Assembly (NCBI RefSeq): GCF_945859685.1
Contig: NC_079148.1
Location: forward strand, 48,929,946 to 48,993,945
From: Eupeodes corollae
Lineage: Eukaryota > Arthropoda > Insecta > Diptera > Syrphidae
Length of the DNA: 64,000 nt
Reading direction: 5' to 3'
Of the stretch, positions 29,167 to 40,486 are shown piece after piece. The position numbers and the translations under genes are program-made. Every line of letters starts with the position of its first letter. Position 1 is the stretch's first letter. The notes beneath the pieces were generated by a model. The model was not told the origin of the DNA and did not search any database. It saw only the letters and a list, made by a program, of their open reading frames with translations.

Positions 29167-29400
29167 TAGGTGCCAAGATCATGTGATTTGAAACTTTTAG
29201 ACTCCTTTCTTCGTGGTTATATTTGAAAGAAAAGGTGTACGTTGATAAACCAAATTATAAGAAAATTATGCATCAGCGTCAACGAAAATTTCGACCATCG
29301 AATGGAGGTGTGCCACCGGGTGTCGCGGCGGTCATTTGGCCGATATTCTGTTTCATTCATGATTGAACCATACCAATATTATCATAATAAAAAGAAATTA
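29167..29400 (+). mobile_element. Mariner-type transposase relic, C-terminal end
   Basis: The plus strand shows, in broken frames, PRSCDL...LDSFLRGYI (third catalytic Asp region), a VYVDKP-like block, and the terminal CRGGHLADILF pattern (tcgcggcggtcatttggccgatattctg). The same family ends occur near 31.95 and 33.58 kb. Confidence 0.7.
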
Positions 29401-30118
29401 CAATAATTTCCTACATGATTTGGGTTCTATTCAAAATTAACATCGGTATGCGCTTATACATATATAAACATTTACATATGTATGCAAACATATATGTAGA
29501 TAAAGCTAATGAATTTTTACTTCAGTTGTGTGGAAGATTTAGTGTTACAGGTTTGTACCTCTTGTTTTTCTTTGCGTCACCTTGAAGTCATACAATTTTT
29601 TTTTTTAGTCATTGAATCACGAAAAACTTGGACATGGGTACCCTTCAAGGACTAGCACAGGAACACTTTAATGTTTGAATTCAACGGATCTCTTTTGTGG
29701 ATTGCTGAGCTTACCTTATGTCGTTTTCGGCTTATTGAGACAGGGGGGTTTGAGTTTCATATTAACTACACCTATAATGGCTTGGCCCTATGCGAAATGC
29801 ACGGGACAACTAACACATGCTTAGACTAATGAACAAATACCGCTCAGGACTCTAGATAATATACATACCGGTGATTATACAAAAGTTGATTAGCGTGATG
29901 TCATCAATCAATATATAAAAAGTCTTATTATATTTTTTGGAGATAACAATTTATTTTAAAACAATGGAAAGACCTTTATTTAGTCACTCAATTTCAGTTC
30001 TTCATTTTGAATACAAGTTATTAAAAAAATACAATTAGTTCTTAAAACGTCAGTTCTTTGGCATGTCACAACTCTGAAAACAAAAATTAAGTGACTTTCT
30101 ATTAAAAATTATCATTGA
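29401..30118. other. No gene recognised
   Basis: AT-rich, with a tacatatgtatg-type simple repeat near 29455-29500. No coding potential. Confidence 0.4.
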
Positions 30119-30350
30119 TTTGAGAAAACTGATACATTTAATACAAGCATACAATTTAGCAAAAATAAGACATTTTGTGTTCAGTTTCATTCGTCAGGCA
30201 GTTGTGAACGTTTTTTGGTTGTCAATAGCTCAAGAACCACAAGACATATCTACTTCAAATAAACTTTGTTATACAGATAACAAGGCAGAAGGATGCAGAA
30301 AGGGCTCTCAAGACAATTGGGTGGGCGTTTTTTTTACAATAAATAAAAAT

Positions 30351-30550
30351 AAATTAGGTGGCGCAAGAGTCCGTAGAGAACCAGGTCCTAGTGACTTAAA
30401 GCTCTCAACCATTCCTGTGTGCAAGTAATTGCAGGGATGGAGGGGACCTACAGTTTATATGCCGAATCCGAACGGCTTATTTAAGTAAGCTCTTTTCATG
30501 CCAAGAATTACTCTTGGAGAATTTTACAATTCCTCGCAAGATGCCGTCAG
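30351..30550 (-). mobile_element. SINE copy, head-truncated
   Basis: The reverse complement of 48540-48720 aligns here with many substitutions. Shared blocks are aaattaggtgg, 'agtccgtagaga', 'ccgaatc..aacggcttatttaagtaagc.cttttcatg' and 'agaattac'. The tRNA-like head is missing at the border with the LINE fragment. Confidence 0.6.
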
Positions 30551-31085
30551 GTTAGGTTAGGTTAAAGTGGTTGTTGGTTGGGAAGTCCAAAACACTTAGA
30601 CCAAAGTTTGGTCCGTTGTGGTACCACATGGATCAGTTGATCAGCTTTACTCGTCGAATCAATTGGAACTCCGAATGAAGCGTAGGAGACAAATAATGTC
30701 AGAATTTTTTAGATCGCTGGTATCGTTGAAGTAGTAGTCTCCAAGTTGGATTCTACGTCTTTGTGATAAGGCTGGAAATGTGCACAGAAGATGAGAGATT
30801 GTCTCCTCCTTTTCCTCGTCCATGCAACTCCTTCAAAAATCATTTGCAGGGAATCCAAGTCGAATAGCATGCCTTCCTATCAAGCAGTGCCCAGTCAGGA
30901 CACCAATAACGTAGCTAATGTGCAATCTACTTAAAGAGATTAATTGTTTTGAGCGCCTGGCGCTAACATTAGGCCAAATTAGTTTAGTCGCTAAACAGGT
31001 GGTGGTGTTATTCCACCTGAAGTTTGTTTTCTCTATGGTATCTTGCTTTAGCATGAGTTTACATGTTGCTAAGGGGATACCTATA
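30551..31085 (-). mobile_element. LINE 3' fragment with C-terminal Pol domain
   Basis: Minus-strand frames encode 'IGVLTGHCLIGRHAIRLGFP', then CRSCMDEEKEETISHLLCTF and PALSQRR. This is the zinc-finger-like tail after the RNase H domain of I/R1/LOA-type LINEs. One frame change lies near 30835. The 3' end carries two to three TTAGG units on the plus strand (30549-30563), a repeat tail seen in some fly LINEs. The 5' border at 31085 abuts the 174-bp-unit repeat. Confidence 0.7.
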
Positions 31086-31599
31086 AAAGAAAATTTAGCA
31101 AAAGTTGATTTTCTACTCAAATAGCTTTTTAAAACTTTAAGATTATGGCTTTCAGCTAATTTTAATTTACAAGAAATATTGTTTTCAACATTTGGACAAA
31201 TTTTGGGAAAAATCGAATTGACAGTTTTTTTTACAGAAAATAAAAACCTAAACAAAAAAATTAATAAAAGTTGGTAAAAATTGATTTTCGACTCAAATAT
31301 CTTTTAAAAACTTTGAGATATTGGCTTTAAACTACTTTTATCTTTAAAAAATATTGTTGTCAACACCCAGTAAAATTTTGAGGAAAATCTATTTTCTTAC
31401 AAAAAATGAAAACCCAACAAAAAACCAGTACTAAAATTTGGTAAATTTTACTTATGACTTAAAAATCTTTTAAAAGTAAAAAATATTGTCTTTAAACTCT
31501 TTTTATTAAAATATTGTTTTCGATATTCAAACTGACTTCTTTGTTTTTTTCTTTAAAAGTCAATTTCAAAATATTTGAATGCTATGTTCCAATATTTTT

Positions 31600-31745
31600 T
31601 CTCATTTTTATGTTGGTAAAACTTGTTCCCAGGGAAAAGCATTCCGCGCGGAGTTTCTGATATGAGGATTGTATTCTCGAGAATAGTAAAATTCTGTGGG
31701 AGAAATATTTCCCAAGGAATTTCCGATAAAGCTGTATGAATTGAA
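31600..31745. mobile_element. Right-end relic of a Harbinger-type element
   Basis: The segment aligns with 33403-33520: 'atgttggtaaaacttgttccc.agg', then 'aatatttcccaaggaatt.ccgataa.gctgtatg'. Only the terminal part of the element remains. Confidence 0.55.
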
Positions 31746-31945
31746 TAAAGGTACTTACAAGGCGCAATTGACTCAAGAACTAAGGCCTGGTAGAAAATAA
31801 TAGTAACAGTGGATGATTAATTTTCTAAGAAAATCATCTTGAGTGATCAGGCACATTTTCACCTTAGTAGTCTTCGCTATAGTGAAATAATAACGAACTT
31901 TTTACGGCGTTTGAGTCAATGGCCCTTTGCACAATAAATGTTATC

Positions 31946-32136
31946 TTAGGTGGTGGCGAGATCAGTTAGCCATCAAGATCATGTGATTTGAAACCGTTGG
32001 ACTTAGGTATTTCATTGTAGTTATTGAAATTATTGAAAGGAAAATTGTACGTCGATAAGCCAATAATACAAGAGCTAAAGGATGAGATAATTCGACACAT
32101 TAACGTCATAGAACCTCAATTATTGGGGTTATTGGG
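31946..32136 (+). mobile_element. Mariner relic, left piece (split by insertion)
   Basis: Reads atcaagatcatgtgatttg (the SRSCDL block), then LKGKLYVDKPIIQELKDEII and 'RHINVIEPQL', the C-terminal part of a mariner transposase. It stops abruptly at the Harbinger-type insertion and resumes near 33520. Confidence 0.7.
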
Positions 32137-33515
32137 AACTTCTTTACCCATGGATTTGTTCTCATATTCAAAAAATTGCTATCAGGAAATTTTCGAAAAT
32201 GGAAAAAAATTCAAATTTTTTTTCATAGGAAATCTTGTGTTTTTTCTGTCTGAATATTTCCCCGTTATTTAGTTGTCGGAATTTAAAGCGGGTCAAACAA
32301 TGTAATCAATTTTCAACAAAATAATAATAAAAATATTAATAAAAATGTATCTTTTTAAGGTCGAATTCAACAAATAGTCACCAAGTTCAAGTTTTAATCG
32401 GTTTTATGGAAAAAAACCGAGATATTGCTAATAGTTTCACAACAAATCGGTCTTAGAAAGATCTATCAACATTTTGGAAAGAAGTTGAAAAAGAACTTAA
32501 CAGTTTGGGCCCACCAACAAAATCTATTTCTGAATGGAAAAAAGTAAGTGATAAGTTGAAAACCATGATTTTTTTCTTAATAACAAAAATAATTTAAGGT
32601 ATATGGCTTGATAAAAAAATACGTGAGGAAGAAAATGTCTGAAAACAAGAGACAACAAAAAACAACCGGTGGCGGCCCAAACAAGGAGTATAAATTCAGT
32701 GCGTTGGAGGAAACAATAATTAGAATTTGTGCCTTAGACGAATCGGTGGAAGGTTGCCCAGATGCTTTTACTTTTGGTCTCCCTTCATGTAGCAAAAATT
32801 GAAAGACAGACGGTAATCCAAATCAAATCGTCGATAGTGAAAATTTCCAAATTTAGCATCAGTCAGCCATTCTGTTGAAGTGTTAAAGGACAAATCCTTC
32901 GACGAGAATGTTATGTTTGCTATGATAACTAATGCAACTGAACCGGAGGAGCAGAACATTGAAACAAATGGTTTCCATATGAACAGTGAACACAGAACTT
33001 TTACTGCCGCGCCCTACAAAAAAGCCACAAAAAGGCATAACTTGTGACGTCGCTTTGGAATGAGAAATCGAAATTCAAAAACAACTCTGCAATAAGGTTG
33101 AAGAGGCAGTTGAAGCTATGAAGCGACACCAAAAAGAAATGCATTACCATTCCAAGAAAATAGTCCATTGACAAAATTAGTGAGTTTCAGAAGAAGATGT
33201 TGGATGAAACCTCAAGGCACAACCTTGAAATGGAAGCAATAAGAACTCAGGAAATTAAAGCAAAGCTCGAGTTCCAAAAACGATTACTTGAAATCGAGGA
33301 AGAAAAACAAAAAAAGTTATAAGTTAAACATAATTTAATTTTTTTCACTAAGAACCGACTGTCAAATCTTTCCAAAACTATGTTCGAAAATTAATTTATT
33401 ATTTTCATGTTGGCAAAATTTGTTCCCAAGGAAAAAGAATTCCGTGGGGAATTCCCGATAGTAGGAATTTTTCCTAGAGAAAAATATTTCCCAAGGAATT
33501 CCCGATAAGGCTGTA
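32137..33515 (+). mobile_element. Harbinger-type element carrying only the Myb/SANT-like gene, inserted in a mariner
   Basis: The left end (about gggttattgggaacttc) and the right end (reverse complement: gccttatcgggaattcc) are imperfect inverted repeats of the type seen near 3400. Inside is the accessory DNA-binding gene but no transposase. It interrupts a mariner relic, so it is the younger insertion. Borders are good to about 10 bp. Confidence 0.65.
32360..33322 (+). pseudogene. Harbinger Myb/SANT-like accessory protein gene
   Basis: An N-terminal Myb/SANT-like part (about 32370-32545: 'FMEKNRDIANSFTTNRS', 'TFWKEVEKELNSLGPP', 'SISEWKK') is followed by a donor GTAAGT near 32545. An acceptor near 32598 opens the second part (IKKYVRKKMSENKRQQKTTG, 'ALEETIIRICALDESVEGCP'). 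The C-terminus is a charged coiled coil (DETSRHNLEMEAIRTQE, EFQKRLLEIEEEKQKKL) ending at TAA 33322. In this family the protein helps bring the transposase to the DNA. Stops in the first part and a frameshift after 32800 show decay. Confidence 0.65.
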
Positions 33516-33660
33516 TGCCTCAGAGCGGCAGCAAAAATTTAGGCCATGGGACATGGGATGCAGGTTTCCCACAGTGCTTGCGGCGGCCATTTGGCCGATA
33601 TTTTGTTTAATTCAAAATTGAACCGTACCAATATTATCATAATAAAAAGGAATAGATACA
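33516..33660 (+). mobile_element. Mariner relic, right piece
   Basis: After the Harbinger insertion the mariner resumes with the terminal block CGGHLADILFN (gcggcggccatttggccgatattttg) and the 3' sequence 'accgtaccaatattatcataataaaaag', also present at 29365-29393. Confidence 0.7.
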
Positions 33661-35108
33661 AATTGGATCAAAAACAAAAATAAATCAATTTTTTAAATAA
33701 AAAAAGGAAAAAAAACGGCGTTTTTACATATTTAAAATAAGAAAATCATTTGAATACGAGTAAAAATGCAGATATATATTTATGTAGGTATGTATGTATT
33801 TGATATTAAAAACAAATTCTTAGCTTAAAGATTTAAGAAGAAATCTCTTTCAAAAACTCAAACCCTAATTCAAAACTATCGAAATACACACTATACCAAT
33901 TTATTGAAAATGATTGCGATAAATTTTTCTATGAGGATATACGAAAATTGCCTTTGAAAGACATCTTTTGTCGGTTCATTGGAAATACAGGAAGGAGGGA
34001 GTAAGAGTTGGGTTTGGAGTATATATATGGATGCGTATATGTATATTATATGATGACCCGTATATATATCTAACGTCACACCAGACCCAACCAGCCCACA
34101 ATAATAAGAGATTCTCAATGATTTTGCCTGCTGTCTTTACCATCTGCAAATTGCTAAATTCCCCACCCAAATTAAGGGGTTTATTGTTTTTGGTCAATTT
34201 TTCATAACTCTCCAAGCGGAATAATATTTCCACTCTGAGCTCTTTCTGGCCTCTGAGCCTCTGCTTCTGCCTCTGACGATGGTTTCACAGATTGTTTTTT
34301 TTTTTTATTGTTATTGTTCTTTTGTTTTGGGCAAGAGAGGGCTTATATTAAGAATGGGGATCCTGAATATATATATGTATGTTAGTGTGTTTGCAAAAGG
34401 ATATCCTCTTTGGTTGCACTCCTTCCTTTAGCTGGTTGCTGGTAATTTTTTTTGTTGTTTCTTTGCTTTGTGGATTGCAATAAAATTTCCTAAAAGGATG
34501 CTTACATATAAAAAAGCAATATTGTGTGTATGATATTTTCTCAGGATATACATATACACAGAATCTAAACCTAAACCAAAAAGTGTATAGCATCGGTATA
34601 GGATCAGAACAAGAAGAACAACCTAAAGGAAAAAAATAATAATAATATAAATAAAAAAAATATCAGTGAAAGTACATTGGAGTTCGAGGATGATGACACG
34701 GGCGGCGGACGGCCGGCCGGACGTGCGGTGTGGTGGCGAGTGCAGGATTTTGCTCACACGTCCTTTTCATCGCCTTCTATACCGCAATACCATTTAGATA
34801 AATTGTATTGGGGTTGTGTTTTGAATACGTTATGTTCCTGATGTGAAGCAAAATATGTTACTCCTTCCCGTCCACAATATAGGTTCTCCTTCTGTCAATA
34901 CCCTATAGTTTGGGTCCATTCAGTTGGTCAATCAATCACTTTAATGTTTTTCTTCACGATTTATAAGAAAACACATGCTTATTTGATTTAGAAAGCGGTA
35001 TCTCAGTAAGATTTCGGAAATTCTCATAAGTTATGACTTATGAGTTGGCTTAAAAGTCTTCATTTGAATCTACCTAAAGTTTTAAAACATTTTAAAAGTT
35101 TTGCTTTA
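33661..35108. other. No gene recognised; simple repeats and one GC-rich patch
   Basis: Contains tatgtatg/atatata simple repeats (33770-33800, 34020-34075, 34365-34385). A GC-rich patch at about 34695-34740 (gggcggcggacggccggcc) stands out in AT-rich DNA and might mark a promoter or exon of an unseen gene. I cannot support a reading frame. Confidence 0.35.
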
Positions 35109-35110
35109 AT

Positions 35111-35650
35111 TGGCTGCGTTCAATCTTGGGTTAGATAGGGTATCTTGGATAGGTGGATTTTTAGATACCTTGTTGAACGAGTTGGATAGCTGTATTGAGA
35201 TAGCTGTCAAAAAATAAAAACAGCTTTCAGCTGTTCACAAAAAGTAGAGAAACATTTAAGCTTCAAAGTCAAAATTGTTGTAAGATAAAAACATTCAATG
35301 CGACATCTCCAACTTAAAACGATTTTCTAAAATTCGGAGGCAAATAGCTTCTTCATCGTCTATTATGTACAAAACATCCTCAAACACAACTTCAACTAAC
35401 ATTTTGTATCTTTTTGTTTACCAACAAATACAAACTCTAAATACAAATTTAAAGTTTCTCTAAATTCTACCATGTGTTGAATCAGATGTTCTGGCAGATA
35501 CCTACATACCCCAGAAATTCTTAGATACCTTTGGATTCCTTTTTTGACATCTCAGCTTTTTTTGATTAGCTGTCATTTTACAAGTAAAACACTGACAAAA
35601 AGGTATCCGAATACCCTATCTGTCTGAGATTGCAGATTGAGACGCAGCCA
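35111..35650. mobile_element. MITE of about 540 bp
   Basis: The ends TGGCTGCGTTCAATCT (35111 on) and the reverse complement of the right end, TGGCTGCGTCTCAATCT (from 35650), are imperfect inverted repeats that continue as AGATAGGGTAT..GGATA. There is no coding capacity. A 25-bp piece of this family recurs at 10962-10986. Confidence 0.65.
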
Positions 35651-35953
35651 TTGTTTTGAAAAATAAGGTAGGTAGTATTTCTTTTTATAATATTGTAATA
35701 TTCGTCTTGGTCCGATAATTAAAACATATTCAGACTTGTTAATAAAACACAAATTTACTTTATTTAAATCGCTCCAAACTTCTTTATTCAACACTTTTAA
35801 ATATTACTTTTCAAACACAGTCTTTACTGTCAATTATTACTTTTTAAACACAGTCTTTTCTTTATCGCAGTTTACAACCAATAATAATCCGCTTCGCTTC
35901 CGAGCGCCTATTTATATACCTAAAGACGGTTCGAGAAACTACTAGCCTACTAA

Positions 35954-36011
35954 GTTGTTCTCTATGCTTAACAAAGCAAATTGTCCTCTCAATCACTAGA
36001 TGTTGCTCCTT
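35954..36011 (+). repeat. Direct repeat flanking the piggyBac element, left copy
   Basis: About 57 bp (ctatgcttaacaaagc...aatcactagatgttgc) resembles 38514-38570 at roughly 80 percent, in the same orientation. This is far longer than the TTAA duplication of piggyBac, so the pair belongs to something older. Confidence 0.6.
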
Positions 36012-36066
36012 CAAGGTTCTTGTATGCGCTGAATGTTCTCGAAGTTAGTTCTCCTCCTCTTCAATT

Positions 36067-38377
36067 CCCAGTGTCACCTGTAGGTGACACATGTTTAAAT
36101 TTTTTTTGTACAGTACCGTTATATTTTTTTGTTGTTCTACTTTCATTTATGCAAAGTCTATGGGTTCTAGTATGTCATAATATTTTTTGAAATTACTAAC
36201 TTCAAGTCATTTGTCAAATTCATATCATTGTTTTGAGCGTAGTTGAAGTTTTCTTACTTTGTGTGATTTGGTGAAATATAAACTTAGATAAAAAATGTCC
36301 GAACAGTAAGTATTGTTTTTTTCTTATTTCATTTGGTAAATGAATATATAAAGTTAGATATAGTTGCATTTCAAGACAAAAATAAAATATAACATCATAA
36401 ATATAACGGTGAAAATGTTAGGTGTCACCTGTAGGTGACACTGAGCATTGTGTTAACAATTAGAACAATTATTGAAGCGTTGATTATGATGGGATTTTAG
36501 ACTTTAGATGAAGTTCTCGAGGATTTGCTCTCCGGAGAGGACCCTGGTGATGTAATTTTATTTCCACCGAACGATGGGGCGGTGACAGACGAAGACAGTA
36601 GAGATGAAAACGATGCTGACATTCTGCATCTTCCTAGTCGCATGCTTCGGTCACAAGTAGAGCGACAAAGCAGACGTTCTGTTTCTGGGGGAAACCAAGA
36701 GATAGAAGAGGACAATGTACCAGCTCCAGCACCGAAAAAAAAGAAAAAAGAAAACACAGTTAGCAAATGGTACACCAGCACTTCTTTTACTACTTGTGGA
36801 AAAGGGGACTGTGATGAAGAAGTCTTTACAAACTTTCAGCAAGACGTGACTGCCATTGAGTGCTTCGAACTGCTGTATAGTGACGAAATTGTTCAATTTA
36901 TTGCAGATATGAGCAATTTGTACGCTTTGCAGAGAAATCACACCCTAAATGTTGCAACTCAAGAAATTAGAGTGTACATTGCAATATTGCTTCTGACAGG
37001 ATACTTGACACCAAAGTATATGAGGATGTTCTGGGAAGTAAAAAGTGACACCCACAACGAGCTTGTAGCTTCCAGCATGAGACGAAATAGATTTTTCGAA
37101 ATTCAGCAATTTGTTCATCTCTGTGATAGTACGACTTTATCGCCCAACGATAAATTTGCTAAAGTGCGCGAGTATTTTACGAAACTGAACACAAACTTCA
37201 AAGCTCATTTCGAAAAGGCTGGTTCTTCACATATATCTATTGATGAGACTATAGTGCCATACTTCGGCAGACACGGTACAAAACAAGCACATCCACGGAA
37301 AACCAATAAGGTTTGGTTACAAGCTTTGGTCAGCAGCAACTCGCCATGGATACTTAGTAAGTTGTGAGCTTTATCAAGGTGCGTCTGGGCCTACACTCAA
37401 GCTGCAGTCAGATATGGGCCTAGGAGCTGCAGTTATTTTGGAACTCCATTCTAGATTACCACCAGAATTGGGACCTTACAACTTGTACTTTGACAATTAT
37501 TTTACTGGCTTTCCATTACTAAAGTATTTGCGGGATCAAAATGTTGGAGGAACTGGTACTGTTCGAGAAAACCGCCTAGAAAATTGCAAGCTGCCAAGTT
37601 GTAAGGAGATGAGAAAAAAGCCTAGAGGTGAGCTATGTCATCAAATGTCTTCGGAAATTATTGCAGCTAAGTGGCATGATAACAGTGTCGTCACCATCGC
37701 ATCTAACTGTCATTGTTTGACTCCCATCACCAAAGTCGATCGGATTGGTTTCATAAATAAAAAGCGATCGAAAATACAAGTAGATTGTCCAGCTTCTATC
37801 AAGATGTACAATAAGTATAAGGGTGGAGTTGACGGTTTTGACGAAAATGTTGATTCCATGAGAGTAGGTCTTCGCGACAAGAAGTGGTGGTTCCCCCTGT
37901 TTGCTTTTGGTATAGATGCTGCTTGCCAAAATGCATGGCTTATCAAAAGGCAAACAGAAAACAACTGGACCTACTGTGATTTTCCCAGAAATATCGCTAC
38001 TGTTTACTTGCAAAAATATGGTAAGCCTCCAACCCGTGATTCTGCTTGTGGAGTTCCAGTCCAGATAAGAGTGCCAATTGAGGTGAGATCAGCAGGTGCA
38101 GCCGAAGACCACTCAGAAATTGACTGTTCCCAGCGTCGCGACGTTGTGGATTCTGTCACCAACGTACGCGAAAAATGTGCGCTAAGTGCAATATCGGTTT
38201 GCACCAAAAGTGTTGGTATAAGTTCCACAACAAATAAGTGTTCAGTTTATTACTTTTGCAATAATTTTTTCTTTTACCTATGTACATACATAAATAAATA
38301 TTTTTGTTCAAAATTGATATTTTACTTCTGCAAGCAAAATGAGAAAAACAGTGCCCAGTGTCACCTGTAGGTGACCC
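36067..38377 (+). mobile_element. piggyBac-type transposon, inactive
   Basis: Encodes a frameshifted piggyBac transposase. It is bounded by near-palindromes: CCCAGTGTCACCTGTAGGTG at 36067-36086 and again at 38355-38374. A third copy of the 20-mer lies at 36422-36441. A clear TTAA duplication was not found, so the borders rest on these repeats. A 14-bp inverted repeat (CTCTTCAATTCCCA at 36057-36070; its reverse complement at 38494-38507) may mark slightly wider ends. Confidence 0.75.
36501..38238 (+). pseudogene. piggyBac transposase with at least two frameshifts
   Basis: The first part (to about 37346) has an acidic N-terminus, a basic run (PKKKKKE) and the core with the first catalytic Asp in SIDETIVPYFGRHGTKQ. 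A one-base shift near 37346 moves on to GYLVSCELYQGASGPTLK. The second part has the second Asp in YNLYFDNYFTGFPLL and the late block KYKGGVDGFDENVDSM. Another shift near 38178 breaks the C-terminal Cys-rich zinc finger, whose remains read KCNIGLHQKCWYKFHNK to the TAA at 38238. The catalytic Asps survive, but the frame does not. It is a recent loss rather than a domesticated gene. Confidence 0.85.
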
Positions 38378-39614
38378 CCCTGTAAAAAAGGGGTGGGGGT
38401 ATTTTTTTTATTTTTATAATTTTTTTTGCTTTATACTAAATCTATTTACACTATTCAGCACGAGAAACTTTTTTTTTTTCATAAACAAAGTTATGGGAAT
38501 TGAAGAGCACTAGATGTTTCTCGATGCTTAACGAAACCAGTTCTCCTCTTAATCACTAGATGTTGCCCTTATTCTACTAAAACACGCAATTAGAGTAAAA
38601 AAGTGTATGCGCATTATAATATCTTCTTCGTCTGATGGATCGAATCCGTTAGCTTCAAATTTGATTGATTCAATTTTGTTTTATGTCAACCAACTGATTC
38701 GACTCAAACTATGGACACGAAATCCCTTTGTCCGACCAGGTCAGGCGCCTTTAAAAAAATAAATAATGTCTGTGTGTACATAAAACTGATCACACTGCTT
38801 ATGAAAGCAAATAAAGACGAAAGGATATGATTAGGGAGCCCGCTCTGCTTCAAGCTATATGTATATAGGTAGGTGAGTCAACAAGGGCACGAAAAAATAA
38901 AAAAAAATAAGGATACTCTGTATACTCATTGAAATTGAGTGAAATAATATCAATCACTTGAAGGGGATGACCTTCATAAATTAAATTGATACTCTTTCGG
39001 TATCGTTATATTATATCGATGTGGATAAACGGGTGACCTATCTAAGTACATTTGAGAGGGGGTAAATTAGGAATTATGCGGTATTTTTTTTTGTGTTTGG
39101 GAAATTGAAACAATAAGGTAAACATAACTTAAATATTGTCTTCATTTATGAAGATTGGGTATTATAGACGTTTGGGTAAGCTTTGGACTTACTATATGGT
39201 GTACCCTATAAAGAGAAGATTGCTTTTTGCAGGTGAAAATTAAGCGTGAGGATTAAGCAATAGAAAATAGGAATTTTTAAGTAGGACTCTTCGGACACAT
39301 TTTGTAGAACAATAAAGACTAAGTGTGAATTATGGGTATACATAAAAGCTTGAATAACCTACTTTTTAAGGCTACATTTTTGTCGTCTGAGCTGATAAGA
39401 AAGGTTCATATCATTAACCATAAAGACAATTGGACACATATTAGTTAATTTTTATTGTTATTTTTTAAGGAAATGAAAACCACCTTTAGGGTTACATCGT
39501 TTAGACTTAATTCCACTTTGATTTATTAGGAAAACCGTGTGGCACAAACTTGTAACTATGAAATGGTCGGAACTAATAGAAAATCGAAATGTCTTATAGT
39601 TTTTTACTTCAAAG
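38378..39614. other. No gene recognised; contains right copy of direct repeat
   Basis: Positions 38514-38570 repeat the left flank of the piggyBac element. The rest is AT-rich without coding potential. Confidence 0.45.
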
Positions 39615-40485
39615 CAGGGCCAGAGTTAGGGTCCAGAGGCCTGGAGGCCTGGAGGTCCATTTGCCCTAAATTATTTTCAAAATAAAGTAAACCTTTTTTT
39701 TTTTTAATTCTTCAATAAATAATTTATTGTGAAAACAAGTAGATTCCATTAGTATTAAACAAACAAACATTAGTAATAAATACAAACCGAAAAAAGAATT
39801 ATCTAACATTAAATTTTAGGGTTAGCGAGCGCAACCTTTCGAGCGTCTTTCGTCAAAAATCGTAGAGGATTTCTATTTGATTTATGCTGATTTATAATTT
39901 TCATTTTTGTAAATGAGCGCTCTGCAGTGCAATTTGTTATTATCAAAACCAAATACATTCTCAATGCAATTTCGAGGTTTGGGAATGTAGCTCTGAAATT
40001 TTGATTTTCGAGAATTTGGTAGTAAAATAGTCCCAGCGAATGATCTGTTCCATGGTCTTTTTCCTTTTTGTATGAGTCAATCAAAGACCCAAATTGAACT
40101 AACTCATTACCTATAAGACTAGGCTCTAAATCATCCGGATACACCAATGCCTCTGTTGTAGCGTGTAAATTTTCAGCATCCATCTTCTCGATGTGATTCA
40201 GGAATCCAAACCTCGAACGTACAGCTTCATAGGCATGCAATCCTTCAGTAAGAGAAATGGATAGCTGGTCAATGAATGAGATATGTACTTTGTATTTTGC
40301 CTTGTGTGACAGATTTGCGTCTTGTGCTTTCCCGTAATCTATTGGATTCAACCTCACATTTCTCGTTCTGGTGCGGGTGCTGATTGAACGTTTTCATCAG
40401 TATGGGATATTTTTTTGACTGCTTTCTTGTATTGGTGTTCAAATGGTAGACATGTGCATTCAAGAGGACACAAGCGTCCACAGGT
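39615..40485 (-). mobile_element. hAT element (ZMYM-like), 3' part
   Basis: It begins at the left with CAGGGCCAGAGTTAGGGTCC, a hAT-style terminal repeat. It contains the C-terminal transposase fragment and is cut off on the right where the RTE element starts. The other terminus is missing. Confidence 0.6.
39809..40357 (-). pseudogene. hAT transposase, C-terminal dimerisation domain
   Basis: The open frame of 182 codons contains 'FPNLEIALRMYLVLIITNCT' followed by AERSFTKMK. This is the conserved hATC dimerisation block of ZMYM-like hAT transposases (FPNL..ALR..L..P.T.C.AERSFS.LK). The N-terminal zinc finger and the catalytic region are absent. It may be expressed as a fragment but cannot catalyse transposition. 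Confidence 0.75.
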
Positions 40486-40486
40486 T

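Larger units (their letters stand above)
30180..31590 (+). repeat. Interrupted copy of the 174-bp-unit repeat family
   Basis: The left part (about 30200-30342, 'caatagctcaagaacc...aggcagaaggatgcag') matches 62065-62180. The right part (31086-31590) matches 62520-63240, with units starting near 31095, 31271 and 31438. Between them sit a SINE (30351-30550) and a LINE fragment (30551-31085), both on the minus strand. The undisturbed copy is at 61867-63298. Confidence 0.7.

Noticed and set aside
33891..34233. Overlapping frames on both strands
   Set aside because: They cross tatata-type repeats and have no motif; chance frames.
36295..36500. 5' coding exon and intron for the piggyBac gene (ATG at 36295, donor at 36306, acceptor at 36500)
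   Set aside because: Splicing these sites would put a stop two codons later, so the phase does not fit without an extra mutation.
36501..38238. piggyBac transposase as a domesticated host gene
   Set aside because: At least two frameshifts and a broken zinc finger indicate decay rather than purifying selection.
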